Shown one piece after another: positions 35,701 through 45,180 of a stretch of 64,000 nucleotides of DNA (position 1 is its first letter; each line of letters starts with the position of its first letter). The stretch is from assembly GCA_949152475.1 (NCBI GenBank), contig OX424560.1, positions 18,725,106 through 18,789,105 of the forward strand, given 5' to 3'. The DNA comes from Terebella lapidaria (taxonomy: Eukaryota; Annelida; Polychaeta; Terebellida; Terebellidae). Both the position numbers and the translations under genes were made by a program. The notes under the pieces are model-generated. The model saw nothing but the letters and a program-made list of their open reading frames with translations. It did no database searches and was not told where the DNA came from.

Positions 35701-37732
35701 GTGCTACAGCAAGCAGCGTCCTCCCGCGACGTCCAGCAACCAGTCCCAGTCGAGCAATGTCGACAAGATAAGTACAAGTAAATTAAGCTATACATCCGGT
35801 TCTCCATGCAGACTAATAGGCTGCTTGAAGGACGTATCTAATGTTTTGACCCCGGTTGGAAGGCTTAAATGCAGCATTAATAAGTGGAAAGCTACCAGTG
35901 TTAATTCGTTTGTATTTGATGTTATCAGTGAGGGTTATAAATTACCACTTCAGGAGTTGCCAGCTAAAACAGTTTTGAGGAATAATGCTTCTGCTAGGTC
36001 ATGTGGTAGTTTTGTTTCGGGCGAAATTCAAACTCTGCTTAGTAAAGGATGTATCACCGAGGTTAACGGGGTTCCACATGTCGTAAACCCTTTAACTGTA
36101 GCATCCAACAAGCCAGGCAAATATAGGTTGGTTTTAGACTGTAGACACGTTAACCCCTGTTTAAGGCAAGTTAAGTTTCGCTACGAGGATATTTCAGTCG
36201 CTAGGAAGCTCGTAAATCCTGGAGATGTGGCTTTTACGTTCGACTTAAAATCAGCATATCATCACATACCAATATGCCAGGAGCACAGAGATTACTTGGG
36301 GTTTTCATGGAATCCCAAATACTATGTATTCACTGTTTTACCGTTCGGCTTGGCTACGGCAGGTTACATTTTTACCAAGGTTCTACGTCATTTGGTGAAA
36401 GTCTGGAGGTCGAAGGGGTTACGCGTGGTGCTTTACTTGGACGATGGGTTGGTTGTGGCAGAAAACACGAGGTTTGCTCTGCACTCCGTCGAAATCATTA
36501 GGCAGGATTTGAAAGATTTCGGGTTTTTGGTTGCGGAGGATAAGTCTGACTGGGAACCGAGAGATACCGTCACGTGGTTAGGCCACGTTTTAGATTTGAG
36601 GGACGGAATTTTATCGCTAACCGAGAGTCGGGTTTCTGGCATTGAGGAGGCATGTGACAACATTTTAGGCCTGGCAGAAATATCGAATGGTTGGGTAAAA
36701 GTTCGTTCTCTTGCTAGTGCTGTAGGGAAGATACAGTCATCTTTTAATGCTGTCGGAAGTGTAGCTCTGAGACAAACCAAGTTTTGCCATGCAGTTATCG
36801 AATCCAAATGGTCTTGGAATAGTAAGGTTGTTCTCACCGAGGAAGCTAAGGGTGAATTGCACTTCTGGTTGAAAAATATACGGACTCTGAACGGTCAGCC
36901 ATTTGTGGACCATGCTGTATGTGACGTAACGGTGTTCAGCGACGCGTCTTCAGTAGGATTCGGGGCCTTCATGGTGGGCGACAGATATCGGAAGTATTCC
37001 GGGTGTTGGTCCGTTTTTGAAGCCAGTAAAAGCTCCACGTGGAGAGAGTTAAAGGCGGTCAGTAAAGTTCTACCTCGTATGGTAAAGGCCCTGGAGGGGC
37101 GTCGGGTTAAATGGAACACGGATAATAAAAATGTCGTGAGCATACTTGGCAAGGGCAGCATGAATGCCGAGCTGCATTTGGTCGGTAAAGATATCCACAC
37201 ACTGTGCCAGAAGTATGGGATAGTTCTATATCCCGAGTGGATTCCGAGAGAGCTTAATGTCATGGCTGATAAGCTCAGTAGAGTAGCTTTCAGAGATAGT
37301 GACGATTGGCAGGTATCGCAGGCCAAGTTTGAAGAAATCACGGCTAAATGGACGTCTTGTTCAGTTGATAGATTCGCCACTAGTTATAATACTAAGTGTC
37401 TGAGATTCAACTCCAAAGTTGTTTTGGCTGCTTCGGAAGCTGTGGATTGTATGATGCAGGATTGGCGTAATGATGTTAATTGGGTCGTACCACCACCGAA
37501 AATGATATCTTCGGTCATTAGGAAAGTAGAGCACGAGAAAGCTGAAACCATACTGGTCGTACCAGCATGGAAATCGGCACCGTTTTGGCCTCTGCTGCAA
37601 CGTAATGAGTGCGTGGTGAGCCAGGAGTATTTCCAAAAGACGGGGAATATTTTGCCTGGTCTTGGCAGAAATGGGGTGTTCAATGATGATTCTGTTCAAT
37701 TTATGATGTTGGCATGCTATTTTAAGTTTTAA
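35591..37732 (+). CDS. pol: Ngaro pol: zinc knuckle, reverse transcriptase and RNase H
   Basis: Open for 713 codons with no ATG at its head (the first in-frame start-like codon is TTG 35591), so it is probably translated as an extension of gag. Domains by residue: CCHC zinc knuckle 25-38 (C25, C28, H33, C38); reverse transcriptase about 165-345 with the first catalytic Asp in TFDLKSAYHH (D218) and the YLDD box at 282-285; RNase H about 445-565 with D451 (FSDAS), E486 (WRELKA), D511 (NTDN) and D560 (MADKLSR). A DIRS-clade C-terminal region follows (SVDRFATSYN ... DWRNDVNWVVPPP ... LVVPAWKSAPFWPLL). No disruptive stop was found. The 35591 boundary marks the open frame, not a proven start. No methyltransferase or hydrolase domain is seen. 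Confidence 0.92.
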   Translation: MLTAAVARAETLRSSRQAGRRPGVCYQCGKPGHWKFECYSKQRPPATSSNQSQSSNVDKISTSKLSYTSGSPCRLIGCLKDVSNVLTPVGRLKCSINKWKATSVNSFVFDVISEGYKLPLQELPAKTVLRNNASARSCGSFVSGEIQTLLSKGCITEVNGVPHVVNPLTVASNKPGKYRLVLDCRHVNPCLRQVKFRYEDISVARKLVNPGDVAFTFDLKSAYHHIPICQEHRDYLGFSWNPKYYVFTVLPFGLATAGYIFTKVLRHLVKVWRSKGLRVVLYLDDGLVVAENTRFALHSVEIIRQDLKDFGFLVAEDKSDWEPRDTVTWLGHVLDLRDGILSLTESRVSGIEEACDNILGLAEISNGWVKVRSLASAVGKIQSSFNAVGSVALRQTKFCHAVIESKWSWNSKVVLTEEAKGELHFWLKNIRTLNGQPFVDHAVCDVTVFSDASSVGFGAFMVGDRYRKYSGCWSVFEASKSSTWRELKAVSKVLPRMVKALEGRRVKWNTDNKNVVSILGKGSMNAELHLVGKDIHTLCQKYGIVLYPEWIPRELNVMADKLSRVAFRDSDDWQVSQAKFEEITAKWTSCSVDRFATSYNTKCLRFNSKVVLAASEAVDCMMQDWRNDVNWVVPPPKMISSVIRKVEHEKAETILVVPAWKSAPFWPLLQRNECVVSQEYFQKTGNILPGLGRNGVFNDDSVQFMMLACYFKF
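35637..35652 (+). repeat. GGCA microsatellite at the gag/pol frame junction
   Basis: Three GGCA units followed by GGCG. Each 4-bp unit gained or lost changes the downstream frame by one. Removing a single unit would place the zinc knuckle and pol in the gag frame. Confidence 0.85.
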
Positions 37733-38861
37733 GCTCACGTTACTATGCTTTATCTTGGCAGGTCTTGTAACCGGTCTGGTGGAGGCTCTCACGGAACGAG
37801 CAGGGTTTCTGGAGGAGGATGTTTACATGAGGGGGTTGGCGCGGAAAATGCCGGACTATTTGCTTGGATCTCGTAGCGACAACACCAGGCACAAATATGA
37901 ACACTATTTCAAGAAATTCAAAGTTTTCATGGAAGAGCACAACAAGCAATATTTACCATGTAACCCAGAACATGTGGCTTTATTTATTGTGCATTTGTTG
38001 AATGGCAATACGTCTTTCTCGGTTATAAATAGTTTTGTGTACAGTATTAGGTGGGCGCATAATTTGTATAATTACGATGATCCTACTAGTAACGCCCATG
38101 TACGTGATTTGATGTCTTGTAGCAAGAGGAGACCATGCAAGTCACGTGGTAAAAAGGATATAATTTCTTCCGAACAGATCAGGACATTGTTTCACAAGTA
38201 TGAAGATAGTTCGGATTGTAAAGTTATTCGGGATCTCGCTATGATAATCATTGCTTATTCAGGGTTCTTAAGATACGATGAGCTGGTAAACATCATGTGC
38301 TCCGATGTTAGATTAGAAACTGATCATGTACTGATAAAGATTAGGAGGTCCAAGACCGATCAGTTTAGGGATGGCGACGAGTTGGTTATTGCTAGAACTG
38401 GTACCATTTCATGTCCATACCAAGCTTTGTTACGCTATATTGATATGTATTCTGTAGATATGGAACAAGACAATTTTTTATTCAGGGCCATGTACAAAAC
38501 CAGGTCCAAGGTTGCTTTGAGGACCAAGGTCAGACAACTCAGTTACACTAGGGTTCGGGAGATTTTGTTATCACGCCTGCATGAAGTAGTTCCCGAAGGG
38601 ACGAATCTCGGTTTGCATTCACTGCGTGCCAGTGGTGTCACAGCCGCAGCAGAGGCTGGAGTACAGGAGAGGCTGTTCAAACGACATGGTCGTTGGCGAA
38701 GCGATGCTGTAAACAGATATGTTAAAGATTCTGTAAACACAAGAATGAGTGTAACTGAAAATTTGGGTATTTTATTTGTAACTACATGTCGGGACCATAT
38801 CCTCTGTCTTTTATTGTTCTATAAAGCTTGCCTTACCGCACTCTGCGTTTTGTTATATTAG
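37707..38861 (+). CDS. Ngaro tyrosine recombinase
   Basis: The frame opens at 37707 (after a stop at 37704-37706), overlaps the end of pol by 26 bp and runs to a stop at 38861. The first ATG is 37827, which would give a shorter protein; residue numbers below count from the TTG at 37755. An N-terminal SAM-like core-binding domain lies at about 20-130 and the catalytic domain at about 140-335. The full catalytic set is visible: R173 (SGFLRYDEL), K200 (RRSKTDQ), H288 and R291 (LHSLRASG), H311 (KRHGRW) and the nucleophile Y322 (NRYVKDS). It should integrate the circular cDNA by site-specific recombination. The last ~13 codons lie inside repeat B1. The sequence before 37760 (CTTTATCTTGGCAG) resembles a 3' splice site, so splicing is an alternative to frameshifting. 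Confidence 0.92.
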   Translation, partial: CWHAILSFKLTLLCFILAGLVTGLVEALTERAGFLEEDVYMRGLARKMPDYLLGSRSDNTRHKYEHYFKKFKVFMEEHNKQYLPCNPEHVALFIVHLLNGNTSFSVINSFVYSIRWAHNLYNYDDPTSNAHVRDLMSCSKRRPCKSRGKKDIISSEQIRTLFHKYEDSSDCKVIRDLAMIIIAYSGFLRYDELVNIMCSDVRLETDHVLIKIRRSKTDQFRDGDELVIARTGTISCPYQALLRYIDMYSVDMEQDNFLFRAMYKTRSKVALRTKVRQLSYTRVREILLSRLHEVVPEGTNLGLHSLRASGVTAAAEAGVQERLFKRHGRWRSDAVNRYVKDSVNTRMSVTENLGILFVTTCRDHILCLLLFYKACLTALCVLLY

Positions 38862-38869
38862 TATAGACT
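38821..38869 (+). repeat. Ngaro repeat B1
   Basis: 49 bp identical to the right end B2, directly abutting A2. It begins ATAAAGCTTGCC and ends AGTATAGACT. The base before it is T, giving TATAAA here instead of AATAAA. Confidence 0.9.
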
Positions 38870-39073
38870 AAATATTTCCCGCGTTTCTGGAAGATAAGCG
38901 GGAAATTATTGTCTGTAGCGTTTATTGGTTGGGCCAGCAGAGTGGTCAGGTCATGTGTTTAGGCTTTGTCTAAATATGGTTATGTTTGGAGAAGTGGGCG
39001 GGGTTTAAAGTGACTTGTAAAATCGCAGACCATAGGTGGTCATTCTAGGCAGCTTTCTTCAACTGCACGCATC
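38870..39073 (+). repeat. Ngaro repeat A2
   Basis: 204 bp identical by eye to A1. With B1 it forms a 253-bp internal copy of the end-to-start junction expected in the circular intermediate. Confidence 0.92.
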
Positions 39074-39295
39074 AAAGTTCAATTTTATTTTGGATTGTTG
39101 GTGGGAAACAGGTTTCCTAGAGTTTTTTCCTACTGTCCCAAAGGTTTTTATCTCTAGGTTTTTATCCTGGGCCACGCAATCGTTGTCATGTGTAATTTCT
39201 CTGATATAGGAATATGTTCGTGTTAATGCATTATTTGTACGTGTGTGCAACACTATTTCTCCGTTATCTCTTTTCTGTAGCCCATGATTTGCTCA
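39074..39295 (+). other. Ngaro unique 3' region
   Basis: 222 bp present once in the element, between A2 and B2; probably 3' untranslated sequence. A 64-codon minus-strand ORF over it looks fortuitous. Confidence 0.6.
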
Positions 39296-39300
39296 ATAAA
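39295..39300 (+). terminator. AATAAA poly(A) signal at the B2 boundary
   Basis: AATAAA is completed by the A at 39295, just outside the shared B sequence. The upstream B1 copy reads TATAAA. The signal therefore differs between the two copies and favours 3' end formation near the true right end. Confidence 0.55.
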
Positions 39301-39344
39301 GCTTGCCTTACCGCACTCTGCGTTTTGTTATATTAGTATAGACT
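39296..39344 (+). repeat. Ngaro repeat B2, right terminus
   Basis: 49 bp identical to B1, ending AGTATAGACT at the element boundary. Confidence 0.9.
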
Positions 39345-39363
39345 GACAATTCATTTTCCATAC

Positions 39364-39889
39364 CACAGTCGTCAACGTGCGCACAGGATTCCTGTAGCGA
39401 AGTTACAGGAAGCCTGCAAAAAGCAACAACATAATCTGAGGAAATTGATGGTAGCTGGGTATTTTTGGCTGGGAACACATCCCAAACGAGGTTTCCAGCA
39501 AACGGATTAAGCAGACAGATTAATATAATGATATTCTTTTGTGTGTTAGTTTCATTTTTTGTTGGACACCTTCGTTATTATTAACTATAAACACATGAAG
39601 TGAGATTATTCCTCAATTATCGTCCGATTGCCTCTTTGTCTACATGAAATCACCATATAATGGAACTTTTGCCCACTGCTAATGTACATGGGGGTTGATT
39701 GGTTTACAGTTGATCAAATTCAACAGTTTATTATACTATCTGCTAAGTCCCTTTGCTGGAACCTCGTTTGGGATGTGTTTCCAACCAAAAATACCCACCT
39801 ACCATCAATTTTCTCAGATTATGTTGTTGCTTTTTGCAGGCTCCATGTAACTCCGCTACAGGAATCCTGTGCGCACGTTGACGACTGTG
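39364..39889. mobile_element. foldback DNA transposon with CACAG ends and 5-bp target duplication
   Basis: Two ~148-bp inverted arms (39364-39511 and 39743-39889) pair at roughly nine positions in ten and enclose a 231-bp centre. The outer ends read CACAGTCGTCAACGTGCGC and its complement. The element is flanked by the direct 5-bp repeat CATAC (39359-39363, 39890-39894). CAC-type termini resembling the CACAGTG heptamer plus a 5-bp duplication fit the Transib/RAG-like transposon group from known families. No transposase is encoded, so it would be non-autonomous. The 96-codon ORF at 39682-39972 crosses the right arm and is not a gene. CACTA-type or other families cannot be excluded. Confidence 0.65.
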
Positions 39890-39894
39890 CATAC

Positions 39895-40803
39895 GAGCCC
39901 CAGCCACTTCTCACTGATGAACGCAGATCACCCCCAGTGAACCGCTTCGTGGAAAACATGCATGCGACATAGGTTCTCTTGCTTGAAAACAATATATCGT
40001 TGGTATATTTTGCAGCGAGAAGCTTTTGTAAAGATTTTTTAAATATTTATTTAGTTGTTTAACTATAATTTACATTACTATTTTTCATTGAATTTGTTAT
40101 CAATTAATATTTTCACTTTTTATTTGATCAAAGTATTGTATTGTCAAGTGCAAATATAGATGTGGATAAGTATCAGAATATTTGAACTAATATGTATTTT
40201 TAATGTTCCGGATACAAATATAGTACAAACACATTTTTTATGTGAAAAAAAACAATACATAAACCGGTATTCAAAAAAAAGAAGAAACCGAAAAGCACCG
40301 AATTTTTACGCAAACCAAAACATTTTTTTTTGGACTTAAACGTATGATTTGACTGGTATTTAACAATACATCGTCAAACCATCTCCAAAACATACTGAAC
40401 CGCCAACAGGATAAAATATTTTAAAAAGCAAAGCACAAAACCACGAATCGGTGTGTATCGGGACGATACACATACACCAGCTGATACCATTTCTTGACCG
40501 TGTAAAAGACAGCAATGAACAACACACACTTGTGAACATATCACACAGGTGAAAAATGACACGCTGATACTTATTCACATCCATAAATGCACTTGACATT
40601 ACAACACTGATGCCAGCAGCTGGGATATGTAATTCTATACTCATCACTATCGTTTCGAACACGATTAATTGTACACCGTAGTTGTCTTTTATTCTGCAAT
40701 ATAATATTTGTGTGTATGTTCAGCCGCATTTGTTAACACAATGATCACATTTATGATTGCTATGCACATCTGCCAATGCAGGAAGAAACACCTGGTGAGA
40801 AGT
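39895..40803. other. no recognisable gene
   Basis: AT-rich sequence with poly-T and poly-A runs. The overlapping minus ORFs at 40360-40662 lack known motifs. Confidence 0.4.
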
Positions 40804-41148
40804 ATATCATAATGCCATTATGGTTTTATTATATAGTTGCGGATACACGAGGCATTATGATACTTCTGTGCATACTATTATTGTTGTTGTTGTAGCAGCT
40901 GCCACATTCGCATTAGAAATCAAATTTCCATTGGAATTTCAATATTCAACCCAAGAACAACGAAATCATAATCATATCATATCATAATGCCACCAATTAT
41001 TATGGTTTTATATATAGTTGCGGGTGCACGAGGCATTATGATACTTTTGTGCAGAGTATTATTGTTGTTGTTGTAGCAGCTGCCACATTCGCATTAGAAC
41101 TCAAATTTCCATTGGAATTTCAATATTCAACCCAAGAACAACGAAATC
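40804..41148. repeat. tandem duplication with short inverted termini in each unit
   Basis: Units 40804-40967 and 40979-41148 are highly similar. Each begins with ATATCATAATGCC and, 45-60 bp later, carries GGCATTATGATACTT, so each holds a short inverted repeat (TATCATAATGCC / GGCATTATGATA). They continue with GTTGTTGTTGTAGCAGCTGC and a CAACCCAAGAACAACGAAAT block. Confidence 0.85.
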
Positions 41149-41414
41149 GAATTTGAATAAAAAAATAATTAAAACAAGGCTGTCAAGCTGTCCTGATCAC
41201 TGTAATGGGACTAACCTCAAACTTGTGGTATTTTCGTCCTTGTAAAAAATAGTATCACAGATTATGTATATGAGTAAGCACAACGTATCTACCAAATACG
41301 ATGTACCTATCACCCTCTAAGAACTCAACTTTTCATAATTTCGTTGCAGACACATCGCGGTAACAACAAACCTACGTATAGTACACCGCTATTTTCAAAG
41401 ACAAGGTGTTCCGT

Positions 41415-41720
41415 GACATGTAGGGCAGGAAATGCTCACTCTTTCCGGAACACCTGATTTCACTCCTTTATGGCCATATATGGGGGTTCATGAAATTCAA
41501 TTTAAATTTTCTCGATTTTGCCTGACACCGGACTTTGAGATTGGATCATGGACTCGGTTTTGTTTGCTCGGATACTATATACTTGGGTATTGTTTCCATG
41601 TTTATTTGTGTTGCCAGGCTCCATTGAGCGTAATAAAAGAATTGGGCCATGACATAATCGATGAGAGACAATAAGCAAAATGTAGTCTAATCTATGAGAC
41701 AAAATATTCTGGTGACATAT
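41415..41720 (+). mobile_element. 3'-end-only copy of the RT retroelement
   Basis: Plus-sense copy of the 3' non-coding part: GGAAATGCTCACTCTTTCCG, GGAACACCTGATTTCAC, TATGGCCATATATGGGGGTT and ACTTGGGTATTGTTTCCATG. These are inverted relative to the copies at 18900 and 49785. The coding part is missing, so this is a severely 5'-truncated copy. The 80-codon ORF over it is not a gene. Confidence 0.7.
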
Positions 41721-43148
41721 CACGTATATTTACTTTCTGGGTTAGCAGTTCCAGGATGAGGTAACGAGACATAAATGAATTGCTAAGACACGTTTTCAAA
41801 GCTTATAAAATGTACCTGGACTTTGTGCGGAAAACCATCGTCCAGAGTCGAACTGTGACTCAATATCCATGAAGTTCATGATATGTTATTGCATGTCTAA
41901 GCCCTATCTCCAAGCTTTCTAGGAGTACAGCTGCATTTCATTTACAACTTCAATATTCGAATACATACATCACGTTCATTCATACCAGCATCAAAACTTT
42001 TGGTAAAGAAAAGTTTCGATTCAATGGGGTAAGAAAGAACATAATCACATAAGTTTTTTAAAGCAATCATGGAGGAAAGTGGCAAAAAATTCTAAATATG
42101 GCCCAAAATGGAGAGTAACGCGATTTGAGACCGAAAAACGTTTACCGACCCGTCAAAAAAATAAAAATGGTCAAAATCGGACCATGGGTTCGATAGCCTA
42201 ACAATACGCTGCTGCATCTTCAGGCGATCATTGCCTCTGAGAATCCCATGGGGGAATTCTCTTCGACTGGGTTATAAACCTGGTTTCGAAAAGAAAATAC
42301 TTTGAACGTGTGTTCTACAGAGCTCAATTCATAATTCATATCAATTATAATAATCTGACGAATATTTTCATCGAAGGGAGCAATTTTTTTCATCACTATC
42401 GCCGATTTACGTGAACATTTGCGTGTCGGTTGGAATTGAGAATAAAATATAAATACGGCGTGCATTCAGTCAACCGGGCATCACATTTGTCCCTACTGCC
42501 GAGCCATCGCTCACTTCTCACGCTTATACTTTATGTCAGTGCCTAATTTTCCTTGTTTTGGAGCAGTAAACCTCGCGTATTTGTTTCGTTCCATTTTCGG
42601 ACTGCATCTTTACTTATAACAATCATACGCATTTGTTTTTCGATGTCCCACATCGAGCTAATTTCTTGCAAACAGAATGCGGAAGGTTGCGACCCGGTAT
42701 TGATCGTTGGCAATGTGTAAAAGTCGGAATGGGTTCCGAGTTCAACACCACCGACTTCAACATTGATATTTCGGTGGTTGTAACTATTCGACGGTTCTCG
42801 AATTTGTAGACACCTCTCATATGGGATATATTTGTGTCCATTTGTACACTATTGACCAAGAACAACTTTACGAATAAATTGAAGTTTGGGCCAAACAGAA
42901 AACGGTGCGGAATTTCATGAACACTTTGCCATTTTTTGATGGGCGTACTCGACCAGGGACTACTATTCATACGAACTACCCATGGCTTTCACATCGGTAT
43001 TCGTCCTGCATGGAGATCATAGGTCTATATAATATGCACACGAACTTGAATTGGAAACAGTGAGAGCGCTATTGACTTCTTTTAGCCGGGGAGATCTGGT
43101 GCTTTGCACCAGGTGTAATTCTCGTCAGTCAACTTCAGTGCACATCTC
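41721..43148. other. no recognisable gene
   Basis: Minus-strand ORFs at 42220-42465 and 42623-42970 have no motif I can assign. The longer (115 codons) is the best candidate for an unrecognised exon but lacks supporting evidence. Confidence 0.35.
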
Positions 43149-43350
43149 GCCATGCATGATGCAATTTCTGCATTAAAAGCACTGCATGAAGTGCGAAGCA
43201 CTAATCATAATTATACTTATGAATTATGAAAATGCATTTTTCAGTCACAACTCACTTCCGACATTTTCAGAAATTGACCTAATTAGGAATTAGAACTAAT
43301 TAGGACCTAAGCAAGAATTAGGTGTGAATTATGTATTCTCATGCAATAGA
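43149..43350 (+). repeat. diverged repeat, copy 1 (pair with 47638-47815)
   Basis: Both copies share CGCCATGCATGAT, GAAGCACTAATCATA, TCACAACTCACTTCCGACA and GTGAATTATGTATT in the same order. An AATTAGGA-rich insertion is specific to this copy. Confidence 0.65.
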
Positions 43351-44459
43351 AGTTTGCAATAAAGTTTGTTTGTTAAGAGAATATCTTATGTTGATCAATC
43401 AAAATAAAATGCAGAAAACGAAATGAACTAAAACTGTACTGTAAATAAATTAATAATGTTTCAATATTCCAATTCAGTTAATTTATTTCATTATTTATAT
43501 GAAAGATAATAATTACCTGTACACGACGTGGTGCTTGAGGAACACGTTGTGCTCAGGGTTGTAAGCCATAATGCAGCAGTTATTCCTTCTTGCCGTTCTG
43601 AGAGCATTCATCCTCACTGTGGACTTCGTCCTCGGCCTGGCCACGAAGTAGATCTTTACATCTTTGTGTCTTTTTCCATATGACTGCAAAAGGGGTATAA
43701 AGCCATCCTTCAGCAGTTTCTTCTCCTCTTCTTTTCGGAAATGTTCCAGTTACACTTGTCACCAGTAGTCTTCGGTGGCAGCATGCACGGACAGCCACCA
43801 TCCATGGTCGAGACTCTCAGCATTGGAGAAAATTTCTCCAGACGGAATCTATCTGGAAGATCTTGAAAACCACCCAAACATTGATATTCCACTAAGCAAA
43901 TATCGAAACTATGCAAGTGATGCTTTGGCATGTTCTCGATATATCTTTTGACACGGGACAGTAGAGTGAGTGTGGTCAGAAAAAACAACAAAACTTGTTT
44001 GATTCTGTTTATTTCGTTTGCTTCATTTCAAACTAAAATCTATGTATGAAACGTAAAAATAATATAAGTTACCATGGGTTTCAGACCCCAATACGGCGTG
44101 ATATCTGCCTGAAGTCACCATATCCCACGAGGCCGCAGGATGTACCGAGTATCCATGTGAAGAATCGGCTTTTTCAGTAAACATCAAATAATGAAAATGC
44201 ATATTTTTCGGTGTTTTTTTTTGTATTTCAGACCATTTCACATGGGAGTCATGCGGTGCAGCCTGCGTCATACACAACTCGATGAGCATCCTTGATGGCC
44301 AAAGATTTTCCTGTCCTAGGAGATGTCGCTGCAAATACTCAATCAGATTTTGATTGACAAAATTGTTGCTATGATGTACAAATATGCCGACCAAATTAAA
44401 CTAAATGAAAGTCCATTGCAATTAGCGCAAGGGTGGTTATAGACAATGTTTATTAGGGA
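43351..44459. other. no recognisable gene
   Basis: Overlapping minus-strand ORFs at 43580-43991 and 44023-44394 have some cysteine-rich segments but no assignable domain. Confidence 0.35.
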
Positions 44460-44837
44460 ATGTCTAACTATTTGCTGAGAAACCCAGTCATCTTAACAGG
44501 TGTAGGAGACATCATAGAGATCGATGAAACTCTAATCGGTGCCAGACGCAAATATAATAGAGGAAGGTACAGCGTAGGTATAAAGCATTGGGTGTTGGTA
44601 AAGAGGAGAAGTAAGTTATGTGTGATCGTTATTATACCCAATAGAAGAGCATACACCCTTATTCTACTACTCCAGAGGTAGGATGGCCCGGAGACAACAA
44701 TTCACTCAGACAAGTGGACAGCGTACAACCGGCTTTCACTGATAGGGTACCACCAGCGAGAGGTTAATCACTCTGAGAAGTTCGATGCTGCCGACGGCAC
44801 TCACACCAACACATTCGAATATTGTGGGGTCAGTTGA
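44460..44837 (+). pseudogene. Merlin-family (IS1016-like) transposase remnant
   Basis: Encodes GVGDIIEIDETLIGARRKYN followed by a VGIKHWVLVKR block. After one in-frame TAG (44679-44681) the same frame continues TTIHSDKWTAYNRL, HQREVNHSEKFD and THTNTFE. These match the DDE catalytic region of eukaryotic Merlin and bacterial IS1595/IS1016-type transposases. Both catalytic aspartates (EIDE, HSDKW) and the glutamate (NTFE) are present. The N-terminal part is missing and the frame ends soon after the Glu at TGA 44835-44837, whereas the family continues with a W-rich segment. It is therefore internally stopped and truncated at both ends. No terminal inverted repeats were recognised. Confidence 0.85.
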
Positions 44838-45180
44838 AGGCAGAGTCGCGTTGCAGCAGGGGGATTTCTGGTGCGCTTCTGTCATCTCATTTGGATGAAT
44901 TCGTTTTCGGGAAGTTGATGTCTTTAACACAACAAGACACCTTCGACACTCTTCGAAATGAAATGTCGGTGAGCTACCCGGTTTGATCAACACTTCGTGT
45001 GTACATGTACATATGACACAAATATCACAAATTTCTTTTGGGGAAATAAAATCCAATTACCGATTGATAAGCATCTAGGCCTGTCTGCATGTCTGTATAT
45101 AACAAAACCAAATGTTTATACCCCTGTGCTGGTTTTGCTTTCTCTTGACAACTAACGGTGTCTTGATATGGTGGATTCAA
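44838..45180. other. no recognisable gene
   Basis: A minus ORF at 44736-45056 overlaps the transposase remnant; its cysteine pairs do not form a motif I recognise. Confidence 0.35.

Larger units (their letters stand above)
34847..39344 (+). mobile_element. Ngaro-type tyrosine-recombinase retrotransposon, near-intact
   Basis: Architecture: A1 (34847-35050) - gag - RT/RNase H - tyrosine recombinase - B1 (38821-38869) - A2 (38870-39073) - 222-bp unique 3' region - B2 (39296-39344). These split direct repeats are diagnostic of the Ngaro branch of DIRS-like elements; DIRS proper has inverted ends. A1 and A2 look identical over 204 bp and B1/B2 over 49 bp, so the insertion is probably recent. No target duplication is seen (left flank ...ATAAT, right flank GACAATT...), as expected for recombinase-mediated integration. 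Catalytic residues of RT, RNase H and the recombinase are all present. Total length is 4498 bp. Expression requires joining three frames, each shifted +1 from the last. Confidence 0.93.

Noticed and set aside
36433..37792. Long minus-strand ORFs opposite pol (134-161 codons)
   Set aside because: Shadows of the strongly supported plus-strand RT/RNase H frame.
39682..39972. 96-codon ORF after the Ngaro element
   Set aside because: About half of it lies in the inverted arm of the foldback element; no known motif.
44736..45056. Minus-strand ORF with cysteine pairs as a zinc-finger protein
   Set aside because: Its 3' half is antisense to the Merlin remnant and the cysteine spacing fits no zinc-finger pattern I know.
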